In this document: piece by piece, positions 55,923 to 63,562 of the stretch
How positions within the stretch are numbered: the stretch's first letter is position 1
How the letters are laid out: the number at the start of each line of letters is the position of its first letter
NCBI RefSeq assembly: GCF_000236565.1
Contig: NZ_AHAM01000035.1
Location: 1-63,562, forward strand
Source of the DNA: Mesorhizobium alhagi CCNWXJ12-2
GTDB taxonomy: Bacteria > Pseudomonadota > Alphaproteobacteria > Rhizobiales > Rhizobiaceae
Length of the DNA: 63,562 nucleotides
Direction of reading: 5' to 3'
Notes under the pieces: model-generated
Seen by the model: only the letters and a program-made list of their open reading frames with translations
Databases searched by the model: none
Told to the model about the DNA's origin: nothing
Position numbers and translations under genes: made by a program

Positions 55923-56254
55923 ATTTAAGCGGCTCCCCTGGAACGTCGCCCGGTGGGTGCGTTCCTTGTATTGATTTCCCCTAGTCCTAAAGTTTCGAGC
56001 CCGGATTGCAATGTGATTTTGCAGCCGGACCGCCCTTCAGCGTCCTGCCCAGATTGCCTGCACTGTTCCGCATGAGGTCGCTGGACTAGGCGGCAAGCTA
56101 TCATTGGCCCAACGCAATGTCTTTGACGAATCCGGAGATTCTTTTGCCTCAAATCGAAGAATCCGGCGCAGTATGTCGCCGATGCACAGTTTTGTTGCGC
56201 CCGGCGCATCAGTCTCATTTGGCCGGAGAAGCGTGAGCGGCGCATTTCCGCCGC
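55923..56254. other. 332-bp intergenic region, liv promoter side
   Basis: Between the livH start and the hydroxyproline epimerase stop I see no gene. The right end carries an 8-bp stem (GAGCGGCG at 56235-56242, CGCCGCTC at 56249-56256) overlapping the epimerase stop, a possible weak terminator on the minus strand. The liv promoter must lie in the left part, but I could not assign -35/-10 boxes with confidence. Confidence 0.5.
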
Positions 56255-57256
56255 TCATTCGACGATAAATCCATGCGCGAATGGGTCGCGATCATCGATG
56301 AAAATGGTGTTCAATCCCGTCATGCGCGCCCAGCCTCCGATCGACGGAATGATCGCGGCTTTGCCGCCTACTTCGGCCTCGCTCTCGACCCGCCCCTTGA
56401 ACAGAGAGCCGATTATCGATTCATGGACGAAATCGTCACCGACCTTCAGCCTGCCCTTGGCATGTAGCTGCGCCATGCGCGCCGAAGTGCCTGTGCCGCA
56501 AGGACTGCGGTCGATGGCCTTGTCGCCGTAGAACACGGCGTTGCGCGCATGCGCGTCGGGATGCTTCGGTGCGCCGGTCCATAGAATGTGCGACAACCTG
56601 TTGATGCCCGGATTTTCGGGATGCACGAAGGAATATTGTTCGTTCAGGCGCTGGCGAAGCACTGGGCCCCAGGCGATCAAGTCGCCGGCCGAATGGTCCC
56701 CCAAATCACGATAATTCTCCTGCGGCTCGACGATGGCATAGAAATTGCCGCCATAGGCGACGTCCACCTTGAGCGGCCCGAGCATCGGGCATTCGACGGC
56801 GAGGCCTTCAGCGTAAAGGAAGGACGGCACGTTGGTGATGCGGACTTCCTCGACATATTCGCCGACCTGCCTGTACTCGGCGATCACCAGGCCCGCGGGC
56901 GTATCGAGGCGCAACACGCCGGGCTTGCGCGGCCGAACAAGGCCGTGCTCGATCGCCATGGTGACCGTGCCTATGGTGCCGTGGCCGCACATCGGCAGGC
57001 AGCCGGACGTCTCGATGAACAGGATGGCGATGTCGCAGTCGTCGCGCGTCGGCGGATAGAGGATCGAACCTGACATCACGTCATGGCCGCGCGGCTCGAA
57101 CATCAGGCCGGTGCGGATCCAGTCATACTCGGCGAGAAAATGTGCCCGGCGCTCCATCATGGTCGCGCCGTTCAGGAGCGGTCCGCCGCCGGCGACCAGC
57201 CGCACCGGATTGCCGCATGTATGCCCGTCGATGCAGAAGAAGGAATGCCGCGCCAT
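56255..57256 (-). CDS. hypRE: 4-hydroxyproline 2-epimerase (proline racemase superfamily)
   Basis: A PLP-independent epimerase converting trans-4-hydroxy-L-proline to cis-4-hydroxy-D-proline, the first step of hydroxyproline catabolism. The 333-residue protein has both catalytic cysteines: Cys90 in LPMCGHGTIGTV and Cys253 in SPCGTGTSARMAQLHAKGRL. Two cysteines mark an epimerase or racemase; trans-3-hydroxyproline dehydratases have Thr at the second site. The neighbours (D-amino-acid oxidase and a dihydrodipicolinate-synthase-family gene) fix the hydroxyproline assignment. Its start lies 7 bp after the stop of the oxidase gene. Confidence 0.93.
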   Translation of the reverse strand: MARHSFFCIDGHTCGNPVRLVAGGGPLLNGATMMERRAHFLAEYDWIRTGLMFEPRGHDVMSGSILYPPTRDDCDIAILFIETSGCLPMCGHGTIGTVTMAIEHGLVRPRKPGVLRLDTPAGLVIAEYRQVGEYVEEVRITNVPSFLYAEGLAVECPMLGPLKVDVAYGGNFYAIVEPQENYRDLGDHSAGDLIAWGPVLRQRLNEQYSFVHPENPGINRLSHILWTGAPKHPDAHARNAVFYGDKAIDRSPCGTGTSARMAQLHAKGRLKVGDDFVHESIIGSLFKGRVESEAEVGGKAAIIPSIGGWARMTGLNTIFIDDRDPFAHGFIVE

Positions 57257-57263
57257 TATGTTT

Positions 57264-58523
57264 TCAGAACCTCTGTGCGGAAAACGGCGAAAGATCGACT
57301 GCTGGAGCCTGCCCCGAAAGCAGATCGCGGATCAAGCTTGCTGTGGCGGCGGCCTGCGTCAGGCCGAGATGGCCGTGGCCGAAGGCATAGTGAACGTTGC
57401 TGTGGTGTCTGGCCCCGCCGATCACCGGCAGTGAATCCGGCAGCGAGGGCCGGAATCCCATCCATTCGCGCCCGCCGCGCGTGTCGAGCCCGGGCAGGAA
57501 TGCCTTGGCCTTCTCGAGCATCGCCTTCGAGCGGGCGTAGTTGGGCGGACGGCGCAGGCCGCCAAGCTCGACCGCCCCGCCGATACGCAGGCCGGTTTCC
57601 AGCGGAGTGACGACGAAGCCGTGACCTGAAAAGATGAGTTGGCGCTTCACGTCGAAGGCATCTGCCGGCAAGGTCGTATTGTAGCCGCGCTCGGTTTCCA
57701 GCGGAATGCGGTCGCCGAGCTGCCGGACCAGCAAATGCGACCAGGCGCCGGCCGCGAGCACCAGATGCCCGGCCTTCACGGTGCGGCCGTCGCGGAGTTG
57801 GACGACGATACCGCCTTTCGACTGCATGACGAGTCCGGCATCACCCTTCACGAAAGTCGCGCCCTTTTCCTTCGCATAGCGCCAGATCGCCTTGCCGAGA
57901 AGCTTGGGGTCGCTGACCGTCTTCCAGCCGGGGACGAAGGTGCCGCGGACAAGCCGGCCCGACAGGCCGGGCTGGAAGGCGGCGAGTTCATGCTGCCTCA
58001 GGTGCCGGTATTCTATGCCGAAGCGGTCGCGCGCGGCCCAACCGGGCAGCGAAGCCTCGAATTCCCTCTCGCTCTCATAGAGTTCGAGCGAGCCGTCCTC
58101 GCGCAACATGTCCCTTGTCGCCGATCGCGCCATCAGCGCGGCCCATTCGGTTTCGGCGAGCTTCATCATCGCCGCCTGCGCCTTGAGCCCGCCTTCGTAT
58201 TTATCGGCCGCGCCGGCGCGCCAGAAGCGCACCAGCCACGGCAGAAGTTTCGGCAGATAGGCCGGCGGGATGGATAGCGGGCCTAGCGGATCGGCCAGCC
58301 ACTTCGGCACTTGCCTGAGCATGCCCTTATGGGCCAGCGGCAGCACATCGGAGAAGGCAAGGGCGGCCGCATTGCCCGAACTCGTCTCCTCGCAAATGCC
58401 GGTGCGGTCGTAGAGGGTGACGTTTCGTCCGGCCTCCGCGAGGTAGGCTGCGACGCAGACGCCGATGATGCCGCCGCCGATGATGGCGATGGTGTTTGAC
58501 TTCGTCACGGGCTCAGCCATCAT
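57264..58523 (-). CDS. FAD-dependent D-hydroxyproline dehydrogenase/oxidase
   Basis: A 419-residue DadA-like flavoprotein. The dinucleotide motif IAIIGGGIIGVCVAAYLAEAGRNVTLYDR is near the N-terminus, with SSGNAAALAFSDVLPLA, and the C-terminal flavin segment is WMGFRPSLPDSLPVIGG with YAFGHGHLGLTQAAATA. In this cluster it should oxidise cis-4-hydroxy-D-proline to pyrroline-4-hydroxy-2-carboxylate, as a single-subunit enzyme (HypO-like) rather than the three-subunit form known in some rhizobia. The reaction is inferred from context; the family also oxidises other D-amino acids. An inverted-repeat element separates it from the deaminase gene. Confidence 0.87.
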   Translation of the reverse strand: MMAEPVTKSNTIAIIGGGIIGVCVAAYLAEAGRNVTLYDRTGICEETSSGNAAALAFSDVLPLAHKGMLRQVPKWLADPLGPLSIPPAYLPKLLPWLVRFWRAGAADKYEGGLKAQAAMMKLAETEWAALMARSATRDMLREDGSLELYESEREFEASLPGWAARDRFGIEYRHLRQHELAAFQPGLSGRLVRGTFVPGWKTVSDPKLLGKAIWRYAKEKGATFVKGDAGLVMQSKGGIVVQLRDGRTVKAGHLVLAAGAWSHLLVRQLGDRIPLETERGYNTTLPADAFDVKRQLIFSGHGFVVTPLETGLRIGGAVELGGLRRPPNYARSKAMLEKAKAFLPGLDTRGGREWMGFRPSLPDSLPVIGGARHHSNVHYAFGHGHLGLTQAAATASLIRDLLSGQAPAVDLSPFSAQRF

Positions 58524-58551
58524 GCTTGGAGCGATCTGAACAAATGTAGCC

Positions 58552-58672
58552 GCTGCCCCTCACCTTACCCTCTCCCCGTGAAGACAGGGAGAGGGGTCGC
58601 CAGCGCTGGAGCTTCTCCCTTCTTCCCCGTCTCTTACGGCGAGAAGGTGTCGGCAGGCGGATGAGGGGCAGC
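58552..58672. repeat. Large imperfect inverted repeat (CCCTCTCCCCGTGAAGA family), copy 2
   Basis: The 3' flank of the broken deaminase gene carries a long imperfect stem that opens with GCTGCCCCTCACC and closes with GATGAGGGGCAGC. It includes CTCTCCCCGTGAAGACAGGG, shared with the element at 4944-5060. It separates the deaminase from the oxidase gene and may end or stabilise one of the messages. Confidence 0.75.
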
Positions 58673-58737
58673 GCCAAACTAGTGAATCTGCTTCGCCTCG
58701 ACCAAAGACCATGCCGTTCGACAAAGTACCAGCCTTC

Positions 58738-59722
58738 TCAAAACCTCGGCAGCGCCGGCCGGACGGCGAGCGCGTCCTTGACGATCTTCTCCACCGTTGC
58801 GCGGCGCTCGCCGGCGAGCGGAAGGCGCGGCATGCGCACACGGTCATTGGTTCCGATCGCATGCACTTCGGCAAGCTTGATGTTCTGAACCAGATAGGTC
58901 GAGACGTCGAGGTCGAGCAGCGGCCGGAACCAGCGGTAGATCGACAGCGCTTCCTCGCGCCGGCCCTGCTTCATCAGCTGGTAGATCGCTACGGTTTCGC
59001 GCGGAAAGGCGGTGACCAGGCCAGCGACCCAGCCGATGGCGCCGACCGACAGGGCCTCGAAGGCCAGATTGTCCACTCCGGTGAAGAGGTCGAAACGGTT
59101 GCCGAAGCGGTTGATGATCTCGGTCGAGCGGCGGATATCATCGGACGATTCCTTGACGGCCACGAACAGCGGATCGGACGCCAGTTCTCCCATCACATCG
59201 ACAGTCACGTCGACGCGGTAGGCGAGGCGGTTGGAATAGATCATTACCGGCAGGCCGCCGGCTGCGGCCACCGCCGGCAGCGTCGCCACCGTCTCCTGCG
59301 GATTGGTGTGATAGATCGGACTTGGCACGCCCAGCAGCCCGTCGCCCCCGTCCTCCGCCCCCCGCCGTCAGCGTCGCCACCGTCTCCTGCGGATTGGTGT
59401 GATAGATCGGACTTGGCACGACCATCAGGCCGTCGGCGCCGGCCTTCGCCGCCCGCCGTGCAAGCGCTGCACCATCGCGCGTCGCCGCCTCGTTGACGGT
59501 CATCAGCACTGGCTTTCCGGCGGCGACTTTCTGCGCCGTCGCCATCACCTCGAGCTTTTCGTCGTGCGAAAGCATCGGGCCTTCGCCGAGCGAGCCCGCG
59601 ACGATGATGCCGTCGCAGCCGGCCTCCATCTGCAGCGCGAAGCAGCGCTCCATCTCGGCGTGGTCGAGGCGGTCGTCCTCGGTGAATTTGGTGGTGACTG
59701 CTGGGAATACCCCGGTCCACAT
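58738..59722 (-). pseudogene. hypD: Frameshifted dihydrodipicolinate-synthase-family gene (pyrroline-4-hydroxy-2-carboxylate deaminase)
   Basis: Two minus-strand frames together make one DapA-family lyase. The first (59722 downward) gives WTGVFPAVTTKFTEDDRLDH through ADGLMVVPSPIYHTNPQETV. The second (59328-58738) starts again at PSPIYHTNPQETVATL and continues to VKESSDD (Schiff-base lysine) and the end. The overlap arises because 52 bp at 59369-59420 are repeated at 59278-59329, an offset of 91 bp, not a multiple of three. Removing one 91-bp unit restores a 297-residue protein, normal for the family. In the hydroxyproline pathway it would deaminate to alpha-ketoglutarate semialdehyde. Either a true mutation or an assembly artefact. 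Confidence 0.9.
59278..59459. repeat. 91-bp-offset tandem duplication inside the deaminase gene
   Basis: A 52-bp segment is perfectly repeated (59278-59329 and 59369-59420). The 39 bp that follow the first copy (59330-59368) are an imperfect copy of 59421-59459 with about eight mismatches, mainly G to C. The first part is exact and the second is degraded in a biased way. Confidence 0.92.
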
Positions 59723-59729
59723 AGCGCTC

Positions 59730-59764
59730 TCTCATCAGATATATCACTGATATATCTGATGAGA
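59730..59764. promoter_or_regulatory. 35-bp perfect palindrome, candidate GntR operator
   Basis: TCTCATCAGATATATCA (59730-59746) and TGATATATCTGATGAGA (59748-59764) flank a single C, a perfect palindrome 8 bp upstream of the deaminase start. It is AT-rich in a GC-rich genome. FCD-type GntR regulators bind such TGATATATCA-like palindromes. It should control the hydroxyproline genes. Confidence 0.8.
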
Positions 59765-59792
59765 AGAACCTCTGTCAATCGCTTCCGGCAGG

Positions 59793-59813
59793 TGATATAT
59801 CAAAAATATATCA
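59793..59813. promoter_or_regulatory. Second TGATATAT operator, next to the GntR start
   Basis: TGATATAT (59793-59800) and ATATATCA (59806-59813) face each other across CAAAA, 16 bp before the GntR start codon. It repeats the half-site of the 35-bp palindrome, so the regulator likely controls its own gene too. Confidence 0.7.
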
Positions 59814-59829
59814 ATGAGGGCTGAAGGGT

Positions 59830-60474
59830 TTGGAAACCGGTACTAAATCGGCGAGCGCCACGGCTTACCGCGCGCTGGAAGGCATGATCGTAACCCTCGA
59901 ACTGGCACCTGGAAGCGTTGCGACCGAAGGCGCGCTGATCGAGAGGCTCGGCCTCGGCAGGACGCCTGTCCGCGAGGCGATCCAGCGGCTGGCCTGGGAA
60001 GGGCTCGTCGAGGTGCGCCCTCGCGCCGGGCTCGCCATCGCGCCGCTGCATCCCGCCGACTGGCTGCGGGTGCTCGATGCGCGCCGCGGTGTGGAAGTCG
60101 TACTGGCTCGCTCGGCTGCGCGCTATGTCACGCGCGACGCCGCGGACCGATTTCATGCGGCGGCCGTCGCCATGCAGAAAGCCGTCGCCGCGAGGGATGT
60201 CCTGGGTTTCCTGGAGGCCGACAAGGCGCTCGACGAGGCGATGGCGGGGGCGGCCGACAACCCCTTCGCCGTTCGCGTGGCAGCTCCGCTGCAGACCCAT
60301 AGTCGCCGGTTCTGGTTCCGTTATCAGTCCGAGACCGGGCTTGGCGAGTCAGCCGAACATCACGTCCGGCTGATAGGCGCAATCCTCGAGAGGGATGAAA
60401 AGGCGGCCGCTCAGGAAGCCGACCGCCTTATGTCGCTGCTCCGCGGGCACGCGGAACTGTTGGCTTCACGCTAA
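59830..60474 (+). CDS. GntR-family (FCD) regulator, likely of hydroxyproline catabolism
   Basis: A 214-residue regulator divergent from the hydroxyproline operon. The winged helix is AYRALEGMIVTLELAPGSVATEGALIERLGLGRTPVREAIQRLAWEGLVEVRPRAGLAIAP. A helical FCD ligand domain follows (about 85-210), with the metal- or ligand-binding DKALDEAMAGAADN and SAEHHVRLIGAILERDEKAA. The start is TTG (59830), about 9 nt after GAGGG; the nearby ATG at 59814 is in another frame. It probably responds to a hydroxyproline pathway intermediate (HypR-like). Confidence 0.9.
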   Translation: METGTKSASATAYRALEGMIVTLELAPGSVATEGALIERLGLGRTPVREAIQRLAWEGLVEVRPRAGLAIAPLHPADWLRVLDARRGVEVVLARSAARYVTRDAADRFHAAAVAMQKAVAARDVLGFLEADKALDEAMAGAADNPFAVRVAAPLQTHSRRFWFRYQSETGLGESAEHHVRLIGAILERDEKAAAQEADRLMSLLRGHAELLASR

Positions 60475-60480
60475 ACGGCG

Positions 60481-60783
60481 TCAGGCGTCTGGCAGCGCCG
60501 CCATCAGATTGCCGTCAAAGCCTTCGCCGGCCGAGAGCACGCAGCTCTTGCCGTCGGTTCCGGTCGCCAGGATGGTCCACGTACCGTTCTCCGAAACGAA
60601 GATCTCGACCACTGCATCGGGATTGATGACGCCCACCGCCTGTGCCTTCTCCTTGTATTCGTCCGAGAGTTTCTTGACGATTTCGCCGCGTTCCGCGCAG
60701 GGGACTTCAGCAGAGGCAGAAGCCAGCGGTAGCAACATCGCTGATGCGGCGGCTGCCGCGATTATGCGTAGAGTTCGTGCCAT
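60481..60783 (-). CDS. Small secreted protein of unknown function
   Basis: A 100-residue protein with a clear signal peptide (RIIAAAAASAMLLPLASASA) leaving about 75 residues. The mature part has two cysteines (VPCAERGEIVKKLSDEYKEK and GKSCVLSAGEGFDG), which could form a disulfide, and ends FDGNLMAALPDA. I do not recognise a named family, but the sequence is well formed with a good start region (GGAAGGAGGTGCGTC just upstream). It is convergent with the GntR gene, 6 bp from its stop. Confidence 0.8.
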   Translation of the reverse strand: MARTLRIIAAAAASAMLLPLASASAEVPCAERGEIVKKLSDEYKEKAQAVGVINPDAVVEIFVSENGTWTILATGTDGKSCVLSAGEGFDGNLMAALPDA

Positions 60784-60960
60784 GACGCACCTCCTTCCGG
60801 CAACAAAGGATTTCCACAGTAAATCCCCGGATGCGGGTTCAAGCTGTTAATCTACCGATACTGCCTCGCAAGCTTCTCGGTTCCTCGCAAAAGAAAGCCG
60901 GATACGGCCATGGCCGTTCCATCACGGAACATAAAAAAAAGTTTTGTTCTGTTTCGTACA

Positions 60961-60992
60961 AAAAAGGGCCGCGCAAATGCGCAGCCCTTTTT
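60961..60992. terminator. Rho-independent terminator after mmsA
   Basis: AAAAAGGGC and GCGC on the left pair with GCGC and GCCCTTTTT on the right around AAAT, with one mismatch (C/A), 60961-60992. On the minus strand it ends in TTTTT, 19 bp after the mmsA stop. Confidence 0.88.
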
Positions 60993-61010
60993 GCATCAAA
61001 ATGCTGCCCG

Positions 61011-62507
61011 TCAATTCATCGTGGGGATCACGAACTCCGCACCGTCCTTGATACCGGACGGCCAGCGTGAAGTCACGGTCTTGGTCTTCGTGTAGAAGCG
61101 GAACGCGTCGGGACCGTGCTGGTTCAGATCGCCGAAGGAGGAAGCCTTCCAGCCGCCGAACGTATAATAGGCGATCGGCACCGGGATCGGCACGTTGACG
61201 CCGACCATGCCGACCTGCACCCGTGAAGCGAAGTCGCGCGCGGCGTCGCCGTCGCGGGTGAAGATCGCGACGCCGTTGCCCATCTCGTGATCGTTGGCGA
61301 GCTTGATCGCGTTCTCGTAGGTCGGCGCGCGCACGACCGACAGAACCGGCCCAAAAATCTCTTCCTTGTAGATGCGCATGTCGGCGGTGACGTTGTCGAA
61401 CAGGCAGCCGCCCATGTAGTAGCCGTCCTCATAGCCCTGCATCTTGAAGCCGCGGCCGTCGACGACAAGCTTGGCGCCTTCCTTGACGCCGATGTCGACA
61501 TAGTTCTTGACGCGCTCGAGCGCGTCCTTGGTGACCAGCGGACCGAAATCGGCCGAGGAATCGGTCGACGGGCCGACCTTCAGGCTCTCGACGCGGGGAA
61601 TGAGCTTTTCGAACAGCCGCTCCGCCGTCTCGTTGCCGACGGGAACCGCAACCGAGATCGCCATGCAGCGCTCGCCGGCCGAGCCGTAGCCGGCGCCGAT
61701 CAGCGCATCGACGGTTTGGTCCATGTCGGCGTCGGGCATAATGATCATGTGGTTCTTGGCGCCGCCGAAGCACTGCGCGCGCTTGCCGTTGGCAGTGGCG
61801 CGCGAATAGATGTACTGCGCGATCGGCGTCGAGCCGACGAAGCCGATGGCCTTGATGTCCGGATCGTCGAGGATGGCGTCGACCACTTCCTTGTCGCCGT
61901 TGACGACGTTGAGGATGCCGGCCGGCAGGCCCGCCTCGAGGAACAGTTCCGCGATCCTGAGCGGCACGCCGGGGTCGCGCTCGGAGGGCTTGAGGATGAA
62001 GGCATTGCCGCAGGCGATGGCCGGCGCGATCTTCCACAGCGGGATCATCGCCGGGAAATTGAACGGTGTGATGCCGGCGACGACGCCGAGCGGCTGGCGC
62101 ATCGAATAGACGTCTATGCCGGGGCCTGCGCCGTCGGTGAACTCGCCCTTCATCATATGCGGCGCACCGATGCAGACCTCGACCACTTCGAGGCCGCGCT
62201 GGATGTCGCCCTTGGCGTCCGCGATCGTCTTGCCGTGCTCGCGGGCGAGAATGTCGGCGAGGTCGTCATAGTCGCGCTGTACCAGTTCCAGGAATTTCAT
62301 GAGGATGCGAACGCGGCGCTGCGGGTTGGTCGCCGCCCAGGCCGGCTGCGCGGCCTTGGCGTTCTCGACCGCGGCGCGCAGTTCCGACTTGGATGCGAGC
62401 GCCACCGTGCCGCGCACCGAGCCGTCCATGGGCTGCATGACGTTCTGCGCGCGCCCGCTCGTGCCGGCGACGCGCTTGCCGCCGATGTAATGACCGTATT
62501 CGACCAT
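61011..62507 (-). CDS. mmsA: Methylmalonate-semialdehyde dehydrogenase (CoA-acylating)
   Basis: MmsA oxidises methylmalonate semialdehyde (from valine) or malonate semialdehyde (from myo-inositol, beta-alanine) to propionyl- or acetyl-CoA with NAD and CoA. The 498-residue protein starts at the ATG at 62507. It shows GVVAGITPFNFPAMIPLWKIAPAIACGN, KPSERDPGV, GFVGSTPIAQYI and the catalytic cysteine in GSAGERCMAISVAV, all typical of MmsA/IolA rather than other aldehyde dehydrogenases. It is not HypH, so it does not complete the hydroxyproline pathway. The linked LIV transporter could supply valine. Confidence 0.95.
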   Translation of the reverse strand: MVEYGHYIGGKRVAGTSGRAQNVMQPMDGSVRGTVALASKSELRAAVENAKAAQPAWAATNPQRRVRILMKFLELVQRDYDDLADILAREHGKTIADAKGDIQRGLEVVEVCIGAPHMMKGEFTDGAGPGIDVYSMRQPLGVVAGITPFNFPAMIPLWKIAPAIACGNAFILKPSERDPGVPLRIAELFLEAGLPAGILNVVNGDKEVVDAILDDPDIKAIGFVGSTPIAQYIYSRATANGKRAQCFGGAKNHMIIMPDADMDQTVDALIGAGYGSAGERCMAISVAVPVGNETAERLFEKLIPRVESLKVGPSTDSSADFGPLVTKDALERVKNYVDIGVKEGAKLVVDGRGFKMQGYEDGYYMGGCLFDNVTADMRIYKEEIFGPVLSVVRAPTYENAIKLANDHEMGNGVAIFTRDGDAARDFASRVQVGMVGVNVPIPVPIAYYTFGGWKASSFGDLNQHGPDAFRFYTKTKTVTSRWPSGIKDGAEFVIPTMN

Positions 62508-62690
62508 GATCTCTCTCCCTGAATTCTGTTGAGTTGCCGCATTGTCCCGCTTTGCGGCGCGCATTGCAACGCGAGTGGAAAAGCATCCGTTGTGCGGAAA
62601 TTGAAGTGCCGGGGCGGAAGGGCTTTGTTTTCCGCAAAGGTCCGGTTAGCTTCGACAGGTTCAAATTATTGGATCGCTGTGCTTCATCTT

Positions 62691-62755
62691 CACCCACCCC
62701 CCTCTGTCCTGCCGGACAAGCGCGGCGTTCTATCCTTCCCGCAAGGGGGAGATAG
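62691..62755. repeat. Intergenic CCCCCCTCTGTCCTGCCGGAC-type element in the mmsA-lysR divergent region
   Basis: The interval contains CCCCCCTCTGTCCTGCCGGA and later CCCGCAAGGGGGAGAT, the remains of a common Mesorhizobium intergenic element whose arms pair CCCCC with GGGGG. It overlaps the likely lysR promoter or leader. Confidence 0.5.
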
Positions 62756-62767
62756 AGAGGCCGTGCT

Positions 62768-63562
62768 ATGAACTGGGATGACGTCCGCATATTCCTCGCC
62801 GTCGCCCGCGCCGGCCAGATTCTCGGTGCTGCTCGCCGGCTCGAACTGAACCACGCCACCGTCTCGCGCAGGGTCGCCGCGCTGGAAGCGGCGCTCAATA
62901 CAAAACTGTTCCGCCGGCTGACCACCGGGAGCGAATTGACGCCTGCCGGCGAGCGTTTCCTCGAGATGGCGGAGCGCATGGAAGCCGACATGATCACCGC
63001 GCGCGCCGAAATCGCCGGCGAGGGCGACGAGGTTTCTGGCGCAGTACGCATCGGCGCGCCCGACGGTTTTGGCGTCGCCTTCCTCGCCGCGCGGCTCGGC
63101 CGGCTAACCGAAAAGCACCGCGAGCTGAAGATCCAGCTGGTGCCGGTGCCGCGCTCGTTTTCGCTGTCGCGCCGCGAGGCCGATATCGCCATCACCGTCG
63201 AACGGCCCACCGAAGGCCGGCTGGTGGCGGGAAAGCTGGTCGACTACACGCTCGGCCTGTTCGCCTCGCGCGCCTATGCCAAAGAGAACGGCCTGCCGCA
63301 AACGGTGGGCGAACTCGCCACGCACCGGCTGGTCGGCTATGTGCCGGACCTCGTCGCCAGCCCGTCGCTCGACTACGCCGCCGAATTCAGCCCCCGGTGG
63401 GATGCGGGTTTTGCGATCTCCTCCGCGCTGGGGCAGGCCGAGGCGGTGCGTTCAGGCGCCGGCATTGGCATCGTGCACACCTTTATCGCGCGCTCGTTGC
63501 CGGAGCTTGTGCCGATACCCGCCGCCCCGCCTATCCGCCGCGCCTACTGGCTGGGGTACCAC
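62768..63562 (+). CDS. LysR-family transcriptional regulator, 3'-truncated by the window edge
   Basis: 265 residues are visible from ATG 62768 and the frame is still open at the end of the window. The N-terminal winged helix is MNWDDVRIFLAVARAGQILG followed by ARRLELNHATVSRRVAALEA. The effector domain starts near residue 90 (SGAVRIGAPDGFGVAFLAARL). It is divergent from mmsA with 260 bp between starts, so it is the natural candidate regulator of mmsA. The final residues of the effector domain are missing, not mutated. Confidence 0.92.
   Translation, partial: MNWDDVRIFLAVARAGQILGAARRLELNHATVSRRVAALEAALNTKLFRRLTTGSELTPAGERFLEMAERMEADMITARAEIAGEGDEVSGAVRIGAPDGFGVAFLAARLGRLTEKHRELKIQLVPVPRSFSLSRREADIAITVERPTEGRLVAGKLVDYTLGLFASRAYAKENGLPQTVGELATHRLVGYVPDLVASPSLDYAAEFSPRWDAGFAISSALGQAEAVRSGAGIGIVHTFIARSLPELVPIPAAPPIRRAYWLGYH

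Noticed and set aside
59244-59747. Alternative frames in the deaminase region as separate small genes
   Set aside because: They are reading-frame shadows produced by the 91-bp tandem duplication. The two real frames combine into one DapA-family protein.
61011-62507. mmsA as the missing hydroxyproline semialdehyde dehydrogenase (HypH)
   Set aside because: Its sequence is specific to CoA-acylating methylmalonate-semialdehyde dehydrogenase, it has its own terminator, and it is divergent from a LysR gene.

Overview
The window is a chromosomal segment of a high-GC alphaproteobacterium. It most resembles the Phyllobacteriaceae branch of the Rhizobiales (Mesorhizobium or a close relative). This rests on the obgE-proB-proA-nadD-rsfS-rlmH-ctpA-rppH housekeeping order, the phbAB/phaR polyhydroxybutyrate locus, bdhA, GTG-started pyruvate carboxylase, a livHMGF operon carrying a small DUF6867-type protein, and several palindromic intergenic repeats of the kind scattered through rhizobial genomes. 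No tRNA, rRNA, CRISPR array, insertion sequence or prophage was seen. The gene at each end is cut by the window edge (an acetyltransferase on the left, a LysR regulator on the right).

Region by region. 1-12.7 kb: core cell biology, namely GNAT enzyme, exo/endonuclease-family hydrolase, ObgE, proline biosynthesis (ProB, ProA), NadD, an MFS exporter, RsfS, RlmH, an EnvC-like murein hydrolase activator overlapping a CtpA-type protease, a divergent polysaccharide deacetylase and RppH. 12.9-17 kb: alanine racemase plus D-amino-acid dehydrogenase (D/L-alanine catabolism), a transglutaminase-like protease and aquaporin Z. 17-20 kb: PHB synthesis (phbB, phbA) divergent from the regulator phaR. 20-30.7 kb: VOC protein, L32, MtgA, farnesyl diphosphate synthase, a two-receiver hybrid kinase, methyltransferase, SPOR-lytic transglycosylase, IspG and a MarR-GNAT fusion. 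30.7-34.3 kb: an accessory patch with alcohol dehydrogenase, RibD-type reductase, a decayed reductase fragment, an ArsR/SRPBCC pair and a decayed FecCD-type permease fragment. 34.3-44.6 kb: bdhA with a patatin-like protein, a TetR regulator facing a two-subunit molybdenum hydroxylase, and an RND efflux pair. 44.6-56 kb: MFS transporter, pyruvate carboxylase and the branched-chain amino-acid ABC operon. 56.2-60.5 kb: a hydroxyproline catabolic cluster (epimerase, oxidase, frameshifted deaminase) with a divergent GntR regulator. 60.5-63.6 kb: a small secreted protein, methylmalonate-semialdehyde dehydrogenase and a divergent LysR.

How the parts connect. PHB synthesis, PHB-derived hydroxybutyrate oxidation (bdhA) and anaplerotic pyruvate carboxylase share a TGCAnTGCA-type motif in their upstream regions, which suggests one PhaR-centred carbon-storage regulon. 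The most unusual protein is LivG. This ABC ATPase is fused through an Ala/Lys/Pro-rich linker to a C-terminal helix-hairpin-helix-like module. The clearest damaged gene is the hydroxyproline deaminase, whose frame is broken by an exact 91-bp-offset tandem duplication next to a 35-bp perfect palindrome that is probably the regulator's operator.
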